Shown here piece by piece: positions 1 to 11,112 of a stretch of DNA of 64,000 nucleotides. The notes under the pieces are model-generated. The model was not told the DNA's origin. It saw only the letters and a program-made list of their open reading frames with translations, and made no database searches. The first letter of the stretch is position 1; every line of letters begins with the position of its first letter. Source of the DNA: Agapetus fuscipes (Eukaryota; Arthropoda; Insecta; Trichoptera; Glossosomatidae); assembly GCA_951799405.1 (NCBI GenBank), contig OX637350.1:9037852-9101851 (forward strand), given 5' to 3'. Both the position numbers and the translations under genes were made by a program.

Positions 1-115
1 AACAGATGCCGTTGCATGCACACAAGCTTCTGCTTTCGCATGAAGACAACTAGCCAGGTAAAATAGGTTGGTGGATTGCATTCCTTTCCACAAATCTATT
101 TTTTTTAAATAAAAA
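1..115 (+). repeat. SINE-C, 3' part, cut by window edge
   Basis: Matches the 3' half of the copies at 9098, 17934 and 60872: CCAGGTAAAATAGGTTGGT, then ATTGCATTCC and CACAAATCTATT, ending in an A-rich tail. It shares the stretch CATGCACACAAGCTT with the 9098 copy, so it belongs to the subfamily without the internal AT-rich hairpin. The tRNA-like head lies left of the window. Confidence 0.75.
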
Positions 116-177
116 ATAAAAATAAAGTTTTGAAAATTATTTTATAAAAATATATTTGTAACCATTCTGCTCTTGAA

Positions 178-300
178 GATGCCTCATTAGGCGAAAATAT
201 TCGAGCAAAAACTAAAATAATAAAGTGAATTAAAACAATGTTTTACCATTTATATTTTTAAATATTTATAAAAATAAAATTGCTTTTGTTTTTATTTTGT
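178..300 (+). repeat. Foldback family E, right half
   Basis: Contains GATGCCTCATTAGGCGAAAA, in which GCCT and AGGC form a small hairpin, followed by ATTCGAGCAAAAA and AAAGTGAATTAAAAC. The same sequence recurs at 35949 and as one arm of the complete foldback at 8240-8400. Only one arm is present here. Confidence 0.6.
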
Positions 301-355
301 ACGGATAAAGTCATTTAGAAAAAAATCATCCATAGGTTTTTTACTTTCTTGATTA

Positions 356-628
356 ATAGGGTAGATAGGCTGACCCTCAATGCTGTAAAATAATTGGTTC
401 GCTTTTGTAAATGCCACCCCGGTTTCAGGGGAACGCGGCAGGAATTCTAAGGTTCATATTCATGTGAACTTTGGTCTATTTTGTTTATACACATGAAGCA
501 TTTGTGATCGTAAACTATCATGTGCTTTGTGGGCGTGCAATATACATAAGCCTTGAATGTCTTTGCTTCTTGAATATCCTTGCAAGCAATATCCAATAAT
601 CCTTGCAACTTAGATTTAGATCGAGTCC
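356..628 (+). repeat. RepA copy, diverged
   Basis: Follows the RepA order: TAGGCTGACC, then GGTTCGCTTTTGTAAATGCC, CCCGGTTTCAGGGGAACG, TGTGGGCGTGC and CCTTGCAACTTAGATTTAGAT. RepA is a ~260-bp unit found about 25 times here, with a fixed head (CCTTGACTNATAGGTTGGTA) and a short tandem tail. This copy has a 3' part with two CCTTGCAA segments, suggesting a local duplication. Confidence 0.7.
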
Positions 629-639
629 AAATTCATACA

Positions 640-1195
640 ACCGGCAAAATTTATTTCACCACGCAAGGACATGAGAATATGAATAGTGAATACAAAATAA
701 GTTTATGTTGTAATGCAATGCTTTTAATTGACCATTTATTTGACTATTCAGTTTATTAAACGAATCAACGTGCAAAATTTATGAAATCATAAAGCATCTA
801 CAAAATATGGCTGCAAATTTTATCCAGAGCGCTCGAGTCTAAGAAATTACAATTATTTCTTGTGCCTCAGCCATCGCCGGGTACACAGATTTTACGCCAA
901 AGTTAAATAAATTTATTCATTATATTATAATAAAATATAATCCGAGATGCGGTCTCCAAAGTTTCGGTGCGGGTCACAGAAGTTACAAGGAGACTTCGTG
1001 AGGAATCCGAATCCGTGAAGAAAACATACCAAGTTGGTAGTCTGCGTTAAACGGGATTATGTGAATTTAAATCGAGGTGGATTTATTTTAGTGTGACTGT
1101 TTCTTAACATCAATGAGGATTGTTTTCCATTTGAAATTTTATTAAATAAATAAAAATGGACTTTCACCGTGTTAATAAATCCACCCTTAAAAATA
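640..1195. other. Noncoding AT-rich stretch
   Basis: No long open frame and no match to the repeat families named here. A stretch around 940-1020 is richer in CpG than its surroundings (GATGCGGTCTCC, TTTCGGTGCGGGTC). Nothing can be assigned. Confidence 0.4.
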
Positions 1196-1197
1196 TC

Positions 1198-1285
1198 AAT
1201 GAGGATCATTTATTTATATTTATTTAAATGAAAAAAAAGAGCAAATATGTTTTGTGTATCACACTTTGAGGGCCCTCTCCTTTAA
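1198..1285 (-). repeat. CR1-like LINE / SINE-B 3' tail fragment
   Basis: On the minus strand this reads GAGAGGGCCCTCAAAGTGTG, then ATACACAAAAC, and ends TTTAAATAAATATAAATAAATG. It matches the 3' end after the LINE stop codon at 50188 better than the SINE-B tail, because it carries the TTTAAATAAAT segment. It is a 5'-truncated LINE tail. Confidence 0.6.
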
Positions 1286-1824
1286 AAAGGTTCCAAAAAC
1301 ATCATGACTTTTTACAAAAAAAACATTTTTCTTACTATGCATATTTTTAAAAACATATCATTGTTTTTTGGGTAACGTTGTTAGTTAAACGTTAAAATCA
1401 TGAAATTGTAAAGCAGCCATTGGAAAGTTGAATTCATTTTTACAGAAGATAAAAAGTAAACGGCTCTAGAATAAGCTTTTTTAGATACTTATGTTTGCGA
1501 GTTAGATTAATGCGTCTTTTGAGGACATTACTTTAAAAGCTGGACCAAGATTCCAGACATAAATCCAAGTTAAACTTCTTTAATTCAATTAAAGCCAGCA
1601 ACTTAACGTTGCACATTTTCGCCGATACTTTACACTTATCTCTCATATTTCACGACATGTTTGCGCAGAGCGCTACATGAATTATGAAACGTGTCTAAAT
1701 GTTTAAGCGCAGGATGAGAGCGCGGGGCCATTTGTAAGGATTTGGTGTAATCGCAAATATTAAAGCCATTACAAATGGTTTGACGCGACACGTCAGTTAA
1801 ATGGAATATTTGTCACATGTAATT

Positions 1825-1903
1825 GGGGCATTTGTCCCTCGTGGCATTTGCCCCTGGGGGCATTTGTCCCTGGAGGCATTTGCTCCGTGGGCATTTGCCC
1901 CCA
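1825..1903. repeat. 16-18 bp minisatellite, five units
   Basis: Five consecutive units of the form GGGGCATTTGTCCCTGG, starting near 1825, 1843, 1859, 1875 and 1890. Each unit is itself an inverted repeat (GGGGC / GCCCC around ATTT), so a single strand could fold into a row of small hairpins. Confidence 0.85.
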
Positions 1904-2030
1904 GGCTATACGAAGTCACGACCCACACGTTCTAATCAGAGACCAGATCGACAACATATTAATTTATTCTTCAAAGTTCACGATCGATCCATGAAATTGT
2001 AAGCATGCGTGGGTTCAACATTTATTTGGT

Positions 2031-2205
2031 GATATCTAATCTAATCTAAGTTGCAAAGATATGTTTCATTGGAGATTCACATTACATGCATTCTCACAAC
2101 CAGACATGTACAAGTTCGCGCTTGCACATGCCTCATGTGAAGCCTACAACATAAAAACCAAATCTCAAATGGACATACACCCTGCAACTCTTGCCGTCCT
2201 TCTAT
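2031..2205 (-). repeat. RepA copy (minus), 5' truncated
   Basis: Begins with the tail complement ATCTAATCTAATCTAAGTTG and runs through CAAATCTCAAATGGACATA to CTGCAACTCTTGCCGTCCTT. The unit head (from GGTTCAC upward) is missing. Confidence 0.8.
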
Positions 2206-2219
2206 AAATGTGATATAAA

Positions 2220-3800
2220 TGTTTAAAATACAACAACGCATGTTTTATTCATCTTTGTTTAATGATATGCTTGGAATAATTAGCATGTTGGGTATTTGAC
2301 ATGAAAATGTACAGCAGTTCAAAATTATGAGGACATCCTGTTATTTACATGAATCATAGAAAAATAGCAAATCATAACATAAATTTAGAAATTGTAGGTT
2401 ATTTGTTGTCATGTTTGCAGGTCATACAATAAATAAAATATATCATTTGGAAATCTCTCCATTGAGAAAACACATCGCAATTTCGCGCCCTTGGATCACT
2501 CCTACATCACGAAACGGCGCTATAAAAAAATCACCAAATCATCCATAATATTTTAAACGCAAGATTGTTTCTCTTCTGTAGAAAATATTACTACTCCTGA
2601 AATAGCATAAAATATGAGAAAGTAAAAGATATTGATTCTCATAAAAGTCTACGATGTGCTTAGTATAAGATGAAATATCTCATAAAAGAAATAAAAGCAA
2701 CTAAGCGTGTACATTTCCGATCCCGGATTAAACCGTTCATTCAGATTTCTACGAGGTATTACATTAATACGTTCCGGCATTATGAACCAACACTGAAAGA
2801 GATATATTGATTTTCCGGGTAGCAAAATAATTGAATAAAAAATATGTCATCGTATTGGTTGGAAGGAAAATGTTTTATTATACGAAATAACATGATGTTT
2901 GAGTAGCCGGAATTTCCTCTCGTTTTTACAATACATTTCCTGTTAGAATAAAGGTACATCGAGCCCACATGCGAGATCCATCAAATTTCTTTCTACTCTA
3001 AGACATATCAAAAGAGAATCCGATAATAAAAACGAAATAGTCCGCTCCTTCCGTATGAAAATTTAATAAAGAAAGATAGCGGTGGAAGACAAGGATGTGA
3101 AACTTTTATATTGTGAGAAAACCCATATAAGTTGAATCCAAATAAGGACGTAGGTGCGTATACATTATGACGCAATACATTGTATGATGAAATTGTTTTA
3201 TTTAAAGAGAGATTTGTCGTTTTATAGCCCAGTGGTAGAATAAAACCTGTAACAAGGTGAATACCATACAAAATAAAGGGACTGAAAAAATTATGTTAAA
3301 TGTGAAACCTACGCAGGATTTCTTGTTTTTCAATTGTGTTACAGCTTACTAAAAAAATAATAATATGTTAAAGGTTTAAAAATAACAAAAACGATATTTT
3401 TGTAAAAATAATGTGATGAAACGTATGTAAGTACATCCCTTAGGTAGGTAGTGCAATGTAAATTTTTAGATTTTTTTTTTTTTAGTAAGAACTGGAACCA
3501 GTAAAAATCAGAACCATAAATCTTATCAAATGAATCGTACGACAGCGTATGTAAGTTAATTTACATTATAAAAACTTATTTCCCGTTATTCATGATTGTT
3601 TCAATATTTTAACAAGTTCAACTTTCTAATACAAAAACCCTTGTTTGTGATTCTACCAATCTAATTAAAAAAGCAGATTGAGTATGATGTACCAGCTTTG
3701 TTTCTAAGCGATGGTCTTTTTGGATCCTGCAACCTCACGCCCCAATCATTGGTACACCTAACATTTGTCACGGTATGTTATGGTTATGACTATAGAAAGT
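2220..3800. other. Noncoding stretch
   Basis: About 1.6 kb without a supportable gene. The short minus-strand frames near 2780-2970 and 3008-3270 have no domain or codon signal. No inverted or tandem repeat was noticed. Confidence 0.4.
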
Positions 3801-3803
3801 AGT

Positions 3804-3945
3804 TAACACAACTAAGAAACACATAGAGTGTAACTTCTTGCCTGCGTTATTCTCGAAGGGGTCGTACATGGGAATTTGAGATTTATTTTTAGGGGGAAGG
3901 GGGCCGGCCTAACGCCAACCACCTCAGTTGAAGTGGGGGTAAACT
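3804..3945 (-). repeat. SINE-A, 3' part (minus)
   Basis: Reverse complement of the SINE-A 3' region: GTGTAACTTCTTGCC, TCGAAGGGGTCG, a diverged linker, then GGGGGCCGGCCTAACGCCAA and CACCTCAGTTGAAGTGG. The tRNA-like head is absent. Confidence 0.8.
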
Positions 3946-3949
3946 TTTG

Positions 3950-6030
3950 TAATTTTAATGAAAATTTACTTGTTTTGTTCAATGAAGCTATCCATCTCAC
4001 TAGCACGTAGTTAAAAAGCATATTCTAAATCAAAATTGGACTTTACAGATATTTTATTTACTTTTATTTACTAAAAAAAATGTTTTCTATTTCTTTACGC
4101 TTTTAAAGTCAATGATATTATATATTTTGCGAAAATCTGAATTTATAATTTCAGAAGTGTAAATCATACTAAATGAAATGACTAATTACGTGCTAGTCTA
4201 TGTTGAAAGCAATACTTAAGCTTTGTGGAGATTTACGCGGATAATAATTTTGTTTTAATTCCCCGACAAGATGTTTGTCTTGTATTAGACAGGATATTCA
4301 TAATCATAGCGAGCACACAAGCTCACAGTGAAGCCTCCAAAGCTCCGAGACAAAACGAGGAATACAGCCAGTTTAAAAGCACCCCTTTGCTCATTAGAAA
4401 CTTAAATTGTCTGGCAGGTTTCTTTGCTTGCCGGAGATAAGCTCACCTTTCAAACGAAGATTTGCAGAGTGTTTTCAAGATGTTATTTTACGACTTAAGA
4501 CACAACCGGCTGAAGCAAAAAAATGTACAAATGAATATAATCTCGTCTCGCTTCTGGAAAAAGCCCGCGTGCTTTTTAAGCTCTTAACGTGAATACAAAG
4601 TCTCCTTTGAGATGCAGAGCGTGTACAAATGCTTGTAGGACAAAACATAATTAATGTGCTGATATTTTTTGAGACTTGAAAAATATTTTAGTCCACAGCT
4701 CTTGTACCTGTGTCTTTTGTAAAATATTTAAATTTGGCAGTACATTCGTTAGAAATTTTGTATGGAATTAAAAATGGATTTATTAACCTCATGTCCCTAC
4801 CTAGAATCTTCGATCACGAGCAAAAACAAGTATTTCTGTCAATTTAAATCGTACTGTTCATCAAAGATGAGACTCATTTTCTGATGAATTTTGATATGAA
4901 AGTTTGAAATACCGAGAAACTCGTTTTTTATCTACAACTCAGGTTATACAATTCGTTTTTTTAATCTTAAAAAAAATGTGTTTAGATTGTTTATTTTTCA
5001 CTCTATTCTATAACTGTCTTAGTACAAAACTTTAAAGCTTCGTAAAAATTGTTTAAATGCATTTTTAGTTAGATTAAAGTGAATATTTAATGAGTATTTA
5101 AGTAGATCTTTTGTTTTTCAAAAGTTCCTTTTTTTAAACTGTTTTATTTTTAAACTTTTATTTGAAATATTTTACTATTCAGTTGAGGGCTAAAATTGTG
5201 CAATCTGGGCCTAAAAATACTTCTGGAAGACAAAATAATGTCTTGTGTGAACATAAAGGTAGTAAAAGTTATTTATATACGAGTATAAGCTTAAGTACTT
5301 TCCATGTTCCTTAGCTCTGAAGTTGTCATGTTATCAAATATGTTTAATTACATTTCCTAGACGTCCAACTAGTTCCACGAAACAGCAAATTATTCATCTT
5401 AGCTCGACAAATTAAACATTCCCAGGAGCGAGAGTCTCTCGCATAACAGCTTTTGAGAAAAAAGTAGCTCTTCTTAAGGCGTTCATGTGATACGCTTCAA
5501 TAAATATGAAAATTAAGCTGTGAAGACGAATTATTTTCATCAGATTTGTGGAAAATCAAAGACGAGATTTATATATATCAAAGTTGACGGAAAGAAAAAC
5601 AAAACCTTACTCTGGTTGAATGTTTAGTAGGTAGCATGATTGCAAAGCCAGAGGATTCGGTTCGATCCCCAAAAAGATTAAATTACAAGAAGTATGGTAA
5701 ATTGTATTTTTTTTAAACTCTATAACAAGAGCTTTTCCTCACTTAATTTGTTTTCTCTAAAAGCTCAGAAAGAATTTAGTACGTCATTAGCTTGTAACAC
5801 TCGTAGATCTCAATTTATATTGTATGAATACGTAAAACATTCACCATTTTAATGTGCCAGCTTACATACTTTACAAAAAAGTAAATCACAACTGGATTTA
5901 AAAAAAAAAGTGAATAATCCCGCTAGCAGCGGTTCGTTCCAACTTTCGGTTGTCGACTATAAATCATACAGTAGCTAGAATTGGTCTATCAATATCCATG
6001 TCAGCGGTGAAGAGTGGCAGCCCAGTGAGA
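3950..6030. other. Noncoding stretch with a unique island at 4220-4620
   Basis: No gene is supported. The part at 4220-4620 is less AT-rich than its flanks, is not repeated in the window, and has two short overlapping open frames of 61-71 codons with no recognisable domain. A B-box-like GGTTCGATCCCC at 5659 could be a remnant of a tRNA-derived repeat. Confidence 0.4.
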
Positions 6031-6033
6031 GGC

Positions 6034-6096
6034 GTGGGCCCCAATTAAGGGGGAACCCTCCCCCTCATGGGCCCCAAATATGGGGGGGCTCCCCTC
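6034..6096. repeat. G/C-rich two-unit repeat
   Basis: Two adjacent units each start TGGGCCCCAA, followed by an AT step and a G-run (AAGGGGGAACC, then ATGGGGGGGCTCC). They stand out from the AT-rich flanks. No function can be assigned. Confidence 0.5.
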
Positions 6097-6678
6097 CTGC
6101 CTAGGGGCGCCGAATTAAGTAATTAAATCCGGGACTGACCCGCTTTCCTGTGATTGATAGAGGACTGCCCGCCCTGTGATCTTTTTCCGTAGAAATTTTT
6201 CGAATATATAATGCTGAAACTGAAATATGTATGTATTTGAATATGCAACGAAACTTTTTTAATATCAACTAATTAGGGAATTTTTTATTACATAACAATA
6301 GTTGGTGGTGTGTACCTATAAGTGGTCTAAGTAATCAGATTTTAATCAGAATATTTCTGAATCAAGTCTAAAAAAAAATTTTGACGGTCATTAAAGATAG
6401 TTAAGCTTCAATAAAAAAGTTGAAATGATTTATTTCTTTACTTTTACTAACATTTTCTAAGAGAAGACGGAGCGATTCGGACCATCAAAATCAGTTGAAT
6501 CAACAAGTAATTTTGCATATAGGCATACCATTTAACCCCTCGCTAGAAATTCATCACTCAAGAAAATAATTAATTATTGCTCACATCTTACAAATAAGTG
6601 AGACAATTCATAGCCTTTGTAAGACCAAACATTATTAAGGTCTTCAAGTAAACTGAAGAAAAATGGTAAAAATACTAC

Positions 6679-6956
6679 TGCTGAGTTTTCCTTTTCTCCC
6701 GGCCACTACTCGAAGTATAAAACTTCACTTTTTACTCTTAACTAGCTTTTTGCTAAACACAATCGAAATAAGAGAACCGCCTCTCTTGAGCGTCTTAAGT
6801 TCCACACATTTTTAGGACCGCTGAGTTTCCCTTTTCCCCCGGCCACTAGCTCAAGTATAAAACGTAAATTTATACTAAACACTGTTTTTTTGACAAAAAA
6901 CAATTGAAATAAGAATACCGCCTCTCTTGAACTTCTTAAGTTCCATTCACTTTTAG
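6679..6956. repeat. Family D left end, duplicated in tandem (140-bp period)
   Basis: The stretch CTGAGTTT-C-CTTTTC-CCCGGCCACTA, then AAGTATAAAAC, then CGCCTCTCTTGA and CTTAAGTTCCA, occurs at 6681 and again at 6821, a 140-bp period. AAGTATAAAAC is the outer end of family D. The second unit leads into a family D right end (CGTAAAATGTTGTACTAGGG, 6979-6998). Confidence 0.7.
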
Positions 6957-7299
6957 AAGAACGTTACGGCTGAGTATGCACGTAAAATGTTGTACTAGGG
7001 GTACAGCTGAGATTGGCGAAACAAGGCGGCGCAATGAATGGGAATAATTAGACTGCGAAGTCAGATTAGCGCAGATTCCGTTTTCGTGCTCGCGATTCAT
7101 CACAAACGTAGGATATTCCGTGAATAAACTCAGAGTTGCAAAAATTAAGCGAACCCTCGGGGGCAGGGGGGACATCATACTTCTTTTCACTCTATATGCA
7201 GGAGAGAAAAAATATACATAGCTTATTTAGTCCGATAGAAACTTCGGCCAACGATCGTTGGTCCAAAAGTGCTACATTTGGCAATGATGACCATTAAGC

Positions 7300-7340
7300 T
7301 GTGACAACGATACACTTAATATGTGTATCGTTGTGTCACA
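7300..7340. repeat. Short inverted repeat
   Basis: TGTGACAACGATACAC (7300-7315) is complementary to GTGTATCGTTGTGTCACA (7323-7340) apart from a two-base insertion, with a 7-base loop. No flanking element was recognised. Confidence 0.75.
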
Positions 7341-7344
7341 TATG

Positions 7345-7855
7345 TATGTATTACAAGATAAAGAGAAGGCACTTATGAAATAATGCAGCAGTTTATTAAA
7401 CAAGAATAATCATGTACTATTTCTTGAAATATCTCCATGAAGATCCTTGTTATTTGCTTTTACTTCAATAAATAACCATTGAAAAGACATTCAAAATTGA
7501 TTGTCATAAGCCAAAAATAGGTTTCTCTTTATCGTTTTTCGTCTCAGAATTATTTAGAAATAAATTTCCCTACTTACCTACTTGTGTATTTGCTGTTCTT
7601 AGCTTCGCCCGCGTAGCTTCCTTATTCAAGCTCAAATCTATTTTGCCTCTTTTGGACTAACATTCAGTTGAGTTTTGTGTCGTTTTTTGTCTCAAGTGTA
7701 AAGCGTTCTTTAAACTCTAAAAATGTAGGTACATCAAAAAATATATGGAAATTACATAAACAAAGACTGGCGTTTATTTCACACATTTTCAATTTACATT
7801 TTGTAGGGTTTGTGTATTCACACAGTGATAATTCATTTTATATTTTTTAGTGTTT
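7345..7855. other. Noncoding stretch
   Basis: No repeat family named here and no convincing coding frame. The 60-codon plus-strand frame at 7668-7850 has no recognisable features. Confidence 0.4.
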
Positions 7856-7857
7856 TA

Positions 7858-8198
7858 GTCCGGTCGATAGCTCAGGTGGTAGAGTGCTTGCATTCCATGC
7901 CGAAAGCTCGGGTTCGAATCCCACCGACGCGACGGTGTCAGAAATGATTTCCCGTTTCGGTGTTTATTTCAAAACCCAAAATAAAATACCGGCAAGGTTT
8001 ACTCAGCCTTCACAAGAAATGAGTACCAGCACTCTCGGGAGCTGGGAAACCTCCACTTCAACTGAAGTGGTTGGCGTAAGGCCGGCCCCCTTACCTGTAA
8101 AAATAAATAGGTTCAACTCGCCACATGCGACCCCTTCGGGGATAACGCGGCAAGAAGTTACACTATATGTGTAGCTTAGTTGCGTTTTTTTTTTTTTT
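7858..8198 (+). repeat. SINE-A, complete copy
   Basis: tRNA-derived SINE. The head has an A box (ATAGCTCAGGTGG) and a B box (GGGTTCGAATCCC), so RNA polymerase III transcription is expected. The body includes GTGTCAGAAATGATTTCC and three self-complementary segments: CCACTTCAACTGAAGTGG, GTAAGGCCGGCCCCCTTAC and CCCCTTCGGGG. It ends TTAGTTGCG plus about 14 T, a poly-T rather than poly-A end. The anticodon arm is degenerate. Confidence 0.9.
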
Positions 8199-8239
8199 GC
8201 GTTGATCTGTTAACACAGTGAAAGTCCATTTTTTTTTAA

Positions 8240-8400
8240 TTTTTAAAAAATTGAAATGGTAAAACATGGTTTTAATTCACTTTATTATTTTTGCTTTTGC
8301 TCGAACATTAGGCTCATTAGGCGAAAATGTTCGAGCAAAAACAAAAAAAAATAAAGTGAATTAAAACCATGTTTTACCATTTCAATTTTTTAAATATTTA
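8240..8400. repeat. Foldback family E, complete
   Basis: Two arms of about 70 bases are nearly perfect inverted copies: AATGGTAAAACATGGTTTTA with TTCACTTTATT on the left, and AATAAAGTGAATTAAAACCA with TGTTTTACCATT on the right. The centre is GAACATTAGGCTCATTAGGC then GAAAATGTTCGAGC. No open frame is present, as in foldback or MITE elements. Single-arm relatives lie at 178 and 35949. Confidence 0.85.
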
Positions 8401-8419
8401 AAAAAAAAAATGAATTTAA

Positions 8420-9095
8420 AATATATACTTATACATATATTTCAAAACGTAGTTTTATTTTCACAATAATTTTATCTTAAATTAATTAAATTTTATTTTC
8501 AATTTTCAATTAACACGATTAAAGTGAGATCAACTTAATGTTTTATACTCGAGGTACTTGGCTTAACCTACTTGAGTATATTTTACCGATCTTGGCTTAG
8601 CTTACATGTATATATTTGCGAACTATAGCTTCTCTAACTTATAAATTTGCCGTTTTTATGATCGCCATTAGTTACCAGGCATTTTTATGTTGGTATCGAA
8701 TCGTCGGATTATTATTTGACTCCGTCATCCGTTTGTAATAGGGCTTGGCAGGCAGCCACCGGTCGGGGTTCATTAGGCCTCTTCATAAGCGGCCCGGGTC
8801 ATCTAGTCTAGGGAGCATGCCCAGTTCAATATGCAGACATCTAACATCACTACTATCTGACTGCTATATTTTATGCTTCTAAATACTTCAAATGTTAATA
8901 ATTATCACATTATACCGTATTTCGATGAAAACTGTGGAAAAATACTAGGGTTTTGCTTCCTTGAAAGCCTTTATTGTACGCAAAAACTATATCTTCATAA
9001 CTTTGAAATGATTGTAAGAGATATAATTTTTATGTCACCAAAATTACCAATTGAAATAATTTTTTTATTAAAAAACCATATTTCAATGTCACATA
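8420..9095. other. Noncoding; family D remnant and a GC-richer island
   Basis: A family D right-end remnant (TTTTATACTCGAGGTACTTG) lies at 8541-8560. The stretch 8735-8840 (GGCAGGCAGCCACCGGTCGG, CATAAGCGGCCCGGGTCA) is unique and GC-richer than its flanks. A plus-strand frame of 125 codons from 8873 runs into the SINE-C at 9098 and is probably not a gene. Confidence 0.4.
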
Positions 9096-9097
9096 CA

Positions 9098-9317
9098 GTC
9101 GGTGCTATGGCCACGGCGGTCAAGACGCTTGTTCAGCTAGCGTGTTTGGTTCAGATAACGTTGGTTCGAGCCACGGCTGGCCCCTTTGACCATAACATTG
9201 CCCCTGGTTCAGATGTCGTTACATGCACACAAGCTTATCCTTTCGCATGAAGACATCTGACCAGGCAAAATAGGTTGGTGAATTGCATTCCTCTTCACAA
9301 ATTTATTAAAAAAAAAT
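9098..9317 (+). repeat. SINE-C, complete, short subfamily
   Basis: The tRNA-like head GTCGGTGCTATGGCC-(AC)GGCGGTCAAG and the B box GTTGGTTCGAGCC resemble a type II (Leu/Ser-like) tRNA. It then runs through CCCCTGGTTCAGATG, CCAGGCAAAATAGGTTGGTG and CACAAATTTATT to an A-rich tail. The AT-rich central hairpin of the 17934 and 60872 copies is replaced by CATGCACACAAGCTTATCC. Confidence 0.8.
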
Positions 9318-9319
9318 TA

Positions 9320-10200
9320 GTAAATATTTAGCTGATTCTAAAACGTTCAGTATTCTCATAAATTTATTTGGAGAACCGCACCATTTTGTTGTAGATTTCA
9401 CAGATTAGACTTCATGATTACTTTAATAATACATTTCTTGTAAAATTGGTTTGATTTTTCTGATCGATCTCGATTGAGATGGGTAGAGAAATCGCATTCA
9501 AATTTGTGATCTTTAATCGACGCTTTTACAGCCCCTACCTGGGATCTCGTATCGTAGCTACAAGATACTTAAAACACAACTCTTTTGCTTGATGTAAATT
9601 ATCAAAAGCATCAAAAACTTTTAAAGCTGACTAGGATTGACAGAATTTTGGAAATATTCTACCCAACGCAAACATTGATCCACAATTTAGCGTCCCAGCG
9701 TCTACCCACCTACCCTCCACGCGTCCTTCGTTTCTGCCCTAATGCGATTCCAAAATCAAATTGTTTTCAGTCCCTACCCTGATGGAAGTATGAAGCACAA
9801 CGAGAATATTAGATATTCCACGTAGGTAGGCTCCCCCAATATGCCCAAATTGTTCTCGCTTGATTAATTGTATTTGAAGTGGGCCACACGCTCTATCTGG
9901 ATTTATCAATATTACTAAAATTAATTGTACAAGTAACCGTATGAGCGGCTTCAAACTATTGACGGCTGCTCAGACGTACAATGCCTTATAATAATACTCG
10001 TAACCAAGATGTGTTTCGGGGAATTATATTAATTACAACATTGTAATGGCTCAATCCAGCGTTTGAAATGCTGAGGGAATTATAGCATTAAGATGCCACA
10101 ACAGGGATTAAGTCCTGTTTGTTATAACTTAAATGTTGAAAATGAAATTAGGAATCTTCCAAAGGGGCATTTGTTAAAAATGAAAAACGCATTTTAATGT
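9320..10200. other. Noncoding stretch
   Basis: No domain-bearing frame. A moderately GC-rich unique part around 9680-9960 carries short open frames on both strands without recognisable motifs. Confidence 0.4.
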
Positions 10201-10202
10201 GA

Positions 10203-10403
10203 CATGACATGAATGGAAGCCGTGGTAGGGGAAGACCGAGGAAAGTATGGATGGATCAAATTTCCGAAATAGCGAATGAATGGGATATTCAGAGTCATAA
10301 CAAAAGGAGAGAGTGCATGAAAAAGATTATGACTCTGAATGAAATGAAAGAAGTATGTAAGGACCGAAAGGAATGGCGGTTGATTTGCAACAATGGCGGC
10401 TAG
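10203..10403 (+). pseudogene. LINE-R reverse transcriptase, C-terminal fragment
   Basis: The frame from 10209 encodes a basic segment with GRGRPRKVWMDQISEIANEW, then a helical part with MKEVCKDRKEWRL, and stops at 10403. RGRGRPR-W-D followed by DR--WR is the usual extreme C-terminus of many arthropod non-LTR retrotransposon ORF2 proteins, after the reverse transcriptase domain. No RT or endonuclease core precedes it. Related fragments lie at 27936, 53985 and 58478. The clade (RTE- or L1-like) is not settled. Confidence 0.7.
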
Positions 10404-10517
10404 GGCATTAATTCTAAGTGTAATATTAAGTTTAATTTTAATTTTACTTTATTTTAATTTTAATTTGTAATGTGTCTCATTATGAATTTCTGTAAATCAT
10501 TTATAATTTTTTGTGCT

Positions 10518-10770
10518 CCTTGACTGATAGGTTGGTACGAGGCTGACCACCCGTGCTGTATAAATCGGTTCACTTTTGCCAATGCCACCCCGGTTCAGGG
10601 AACGGTGGCAGGAGTTGCAAGGTTTATGTCCATGTGAGGTTTTCTTTATTTGTATGCACACATGCAGAATGTGTAGGCGCGAACCTACATGTGCCTGTCT
10701 GTGGGCATGCATTTCATATGAGCCTTAAATGCTTACATATCCTTGCAGCTTAGATTATAGATTATAGATT
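10518..10770 (+). repeat. RepA, full length
   Basis: Starts CCTTGACTGATAGGTTGGTA and ends CTTAGATTATAGATTATAGA. Inside are the usual markers GGCTGACCACCCGTGCTGTA, GGTTCACTTTTGCCAATGCC, CCATGTGAGG, CACATGCAGAATGTGTAGGC and CTGTGGGCATGCAT. It starts about 115 bases after the LINE-R stop codon at 10403, an arrangement repeated at 58672-58698. Confidence 0.9.
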
Positions 10771-10774
10771 GAAA

Positions 10775-11105
10775 CTAAAAAAATAATTGTCATGTGACCT
10801 CATTAGAATGGATCCCTAATCAAGATTGACAGTCTGATTATTACCTGACTAAATATATTTAGGACAAGAGAAAAAGCTTTGGACACTTTTAGGTATGAAA
10901 ATAATTAAGAAAAGTTTCGTATAAATACACAATAATTCTTTATATACTCGAATGTAGATACAGTAAATCTTCTTTGGTAAACAATTTAAGACACTAAACT
11001 ACGCCAGTACCTACTTATTTTCATGATGCTTGTCCAATTCCAAATTGTTAAAGTAAAGCAATTTGTGTAAGAGATTTATTATAGATTTATTTGTAAAACT
11101 CGTGA
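10775..11105. other. Noncoding stretch
   Basis: AT-rich, no gene or repeat family recognised. Confidence 0.4.
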
Positions 11106-11112
11106 GTTGCTA

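Noticed and set aside
7858..7935. tRNA gene (A and B boxes present)
   Set aside because: The acceptor and anticodon stems do not pair and the unit continues into a shared repeat body; it is a SINE head. The same holds at 11113, 18604, 32959, 45376, 57458 and 60872.
8873..9250. 125-codon plus-strand frame
   Set aside because: The C-terminal third is SINE-C sequence and the rest has no motif or composition bias typical of a gene.
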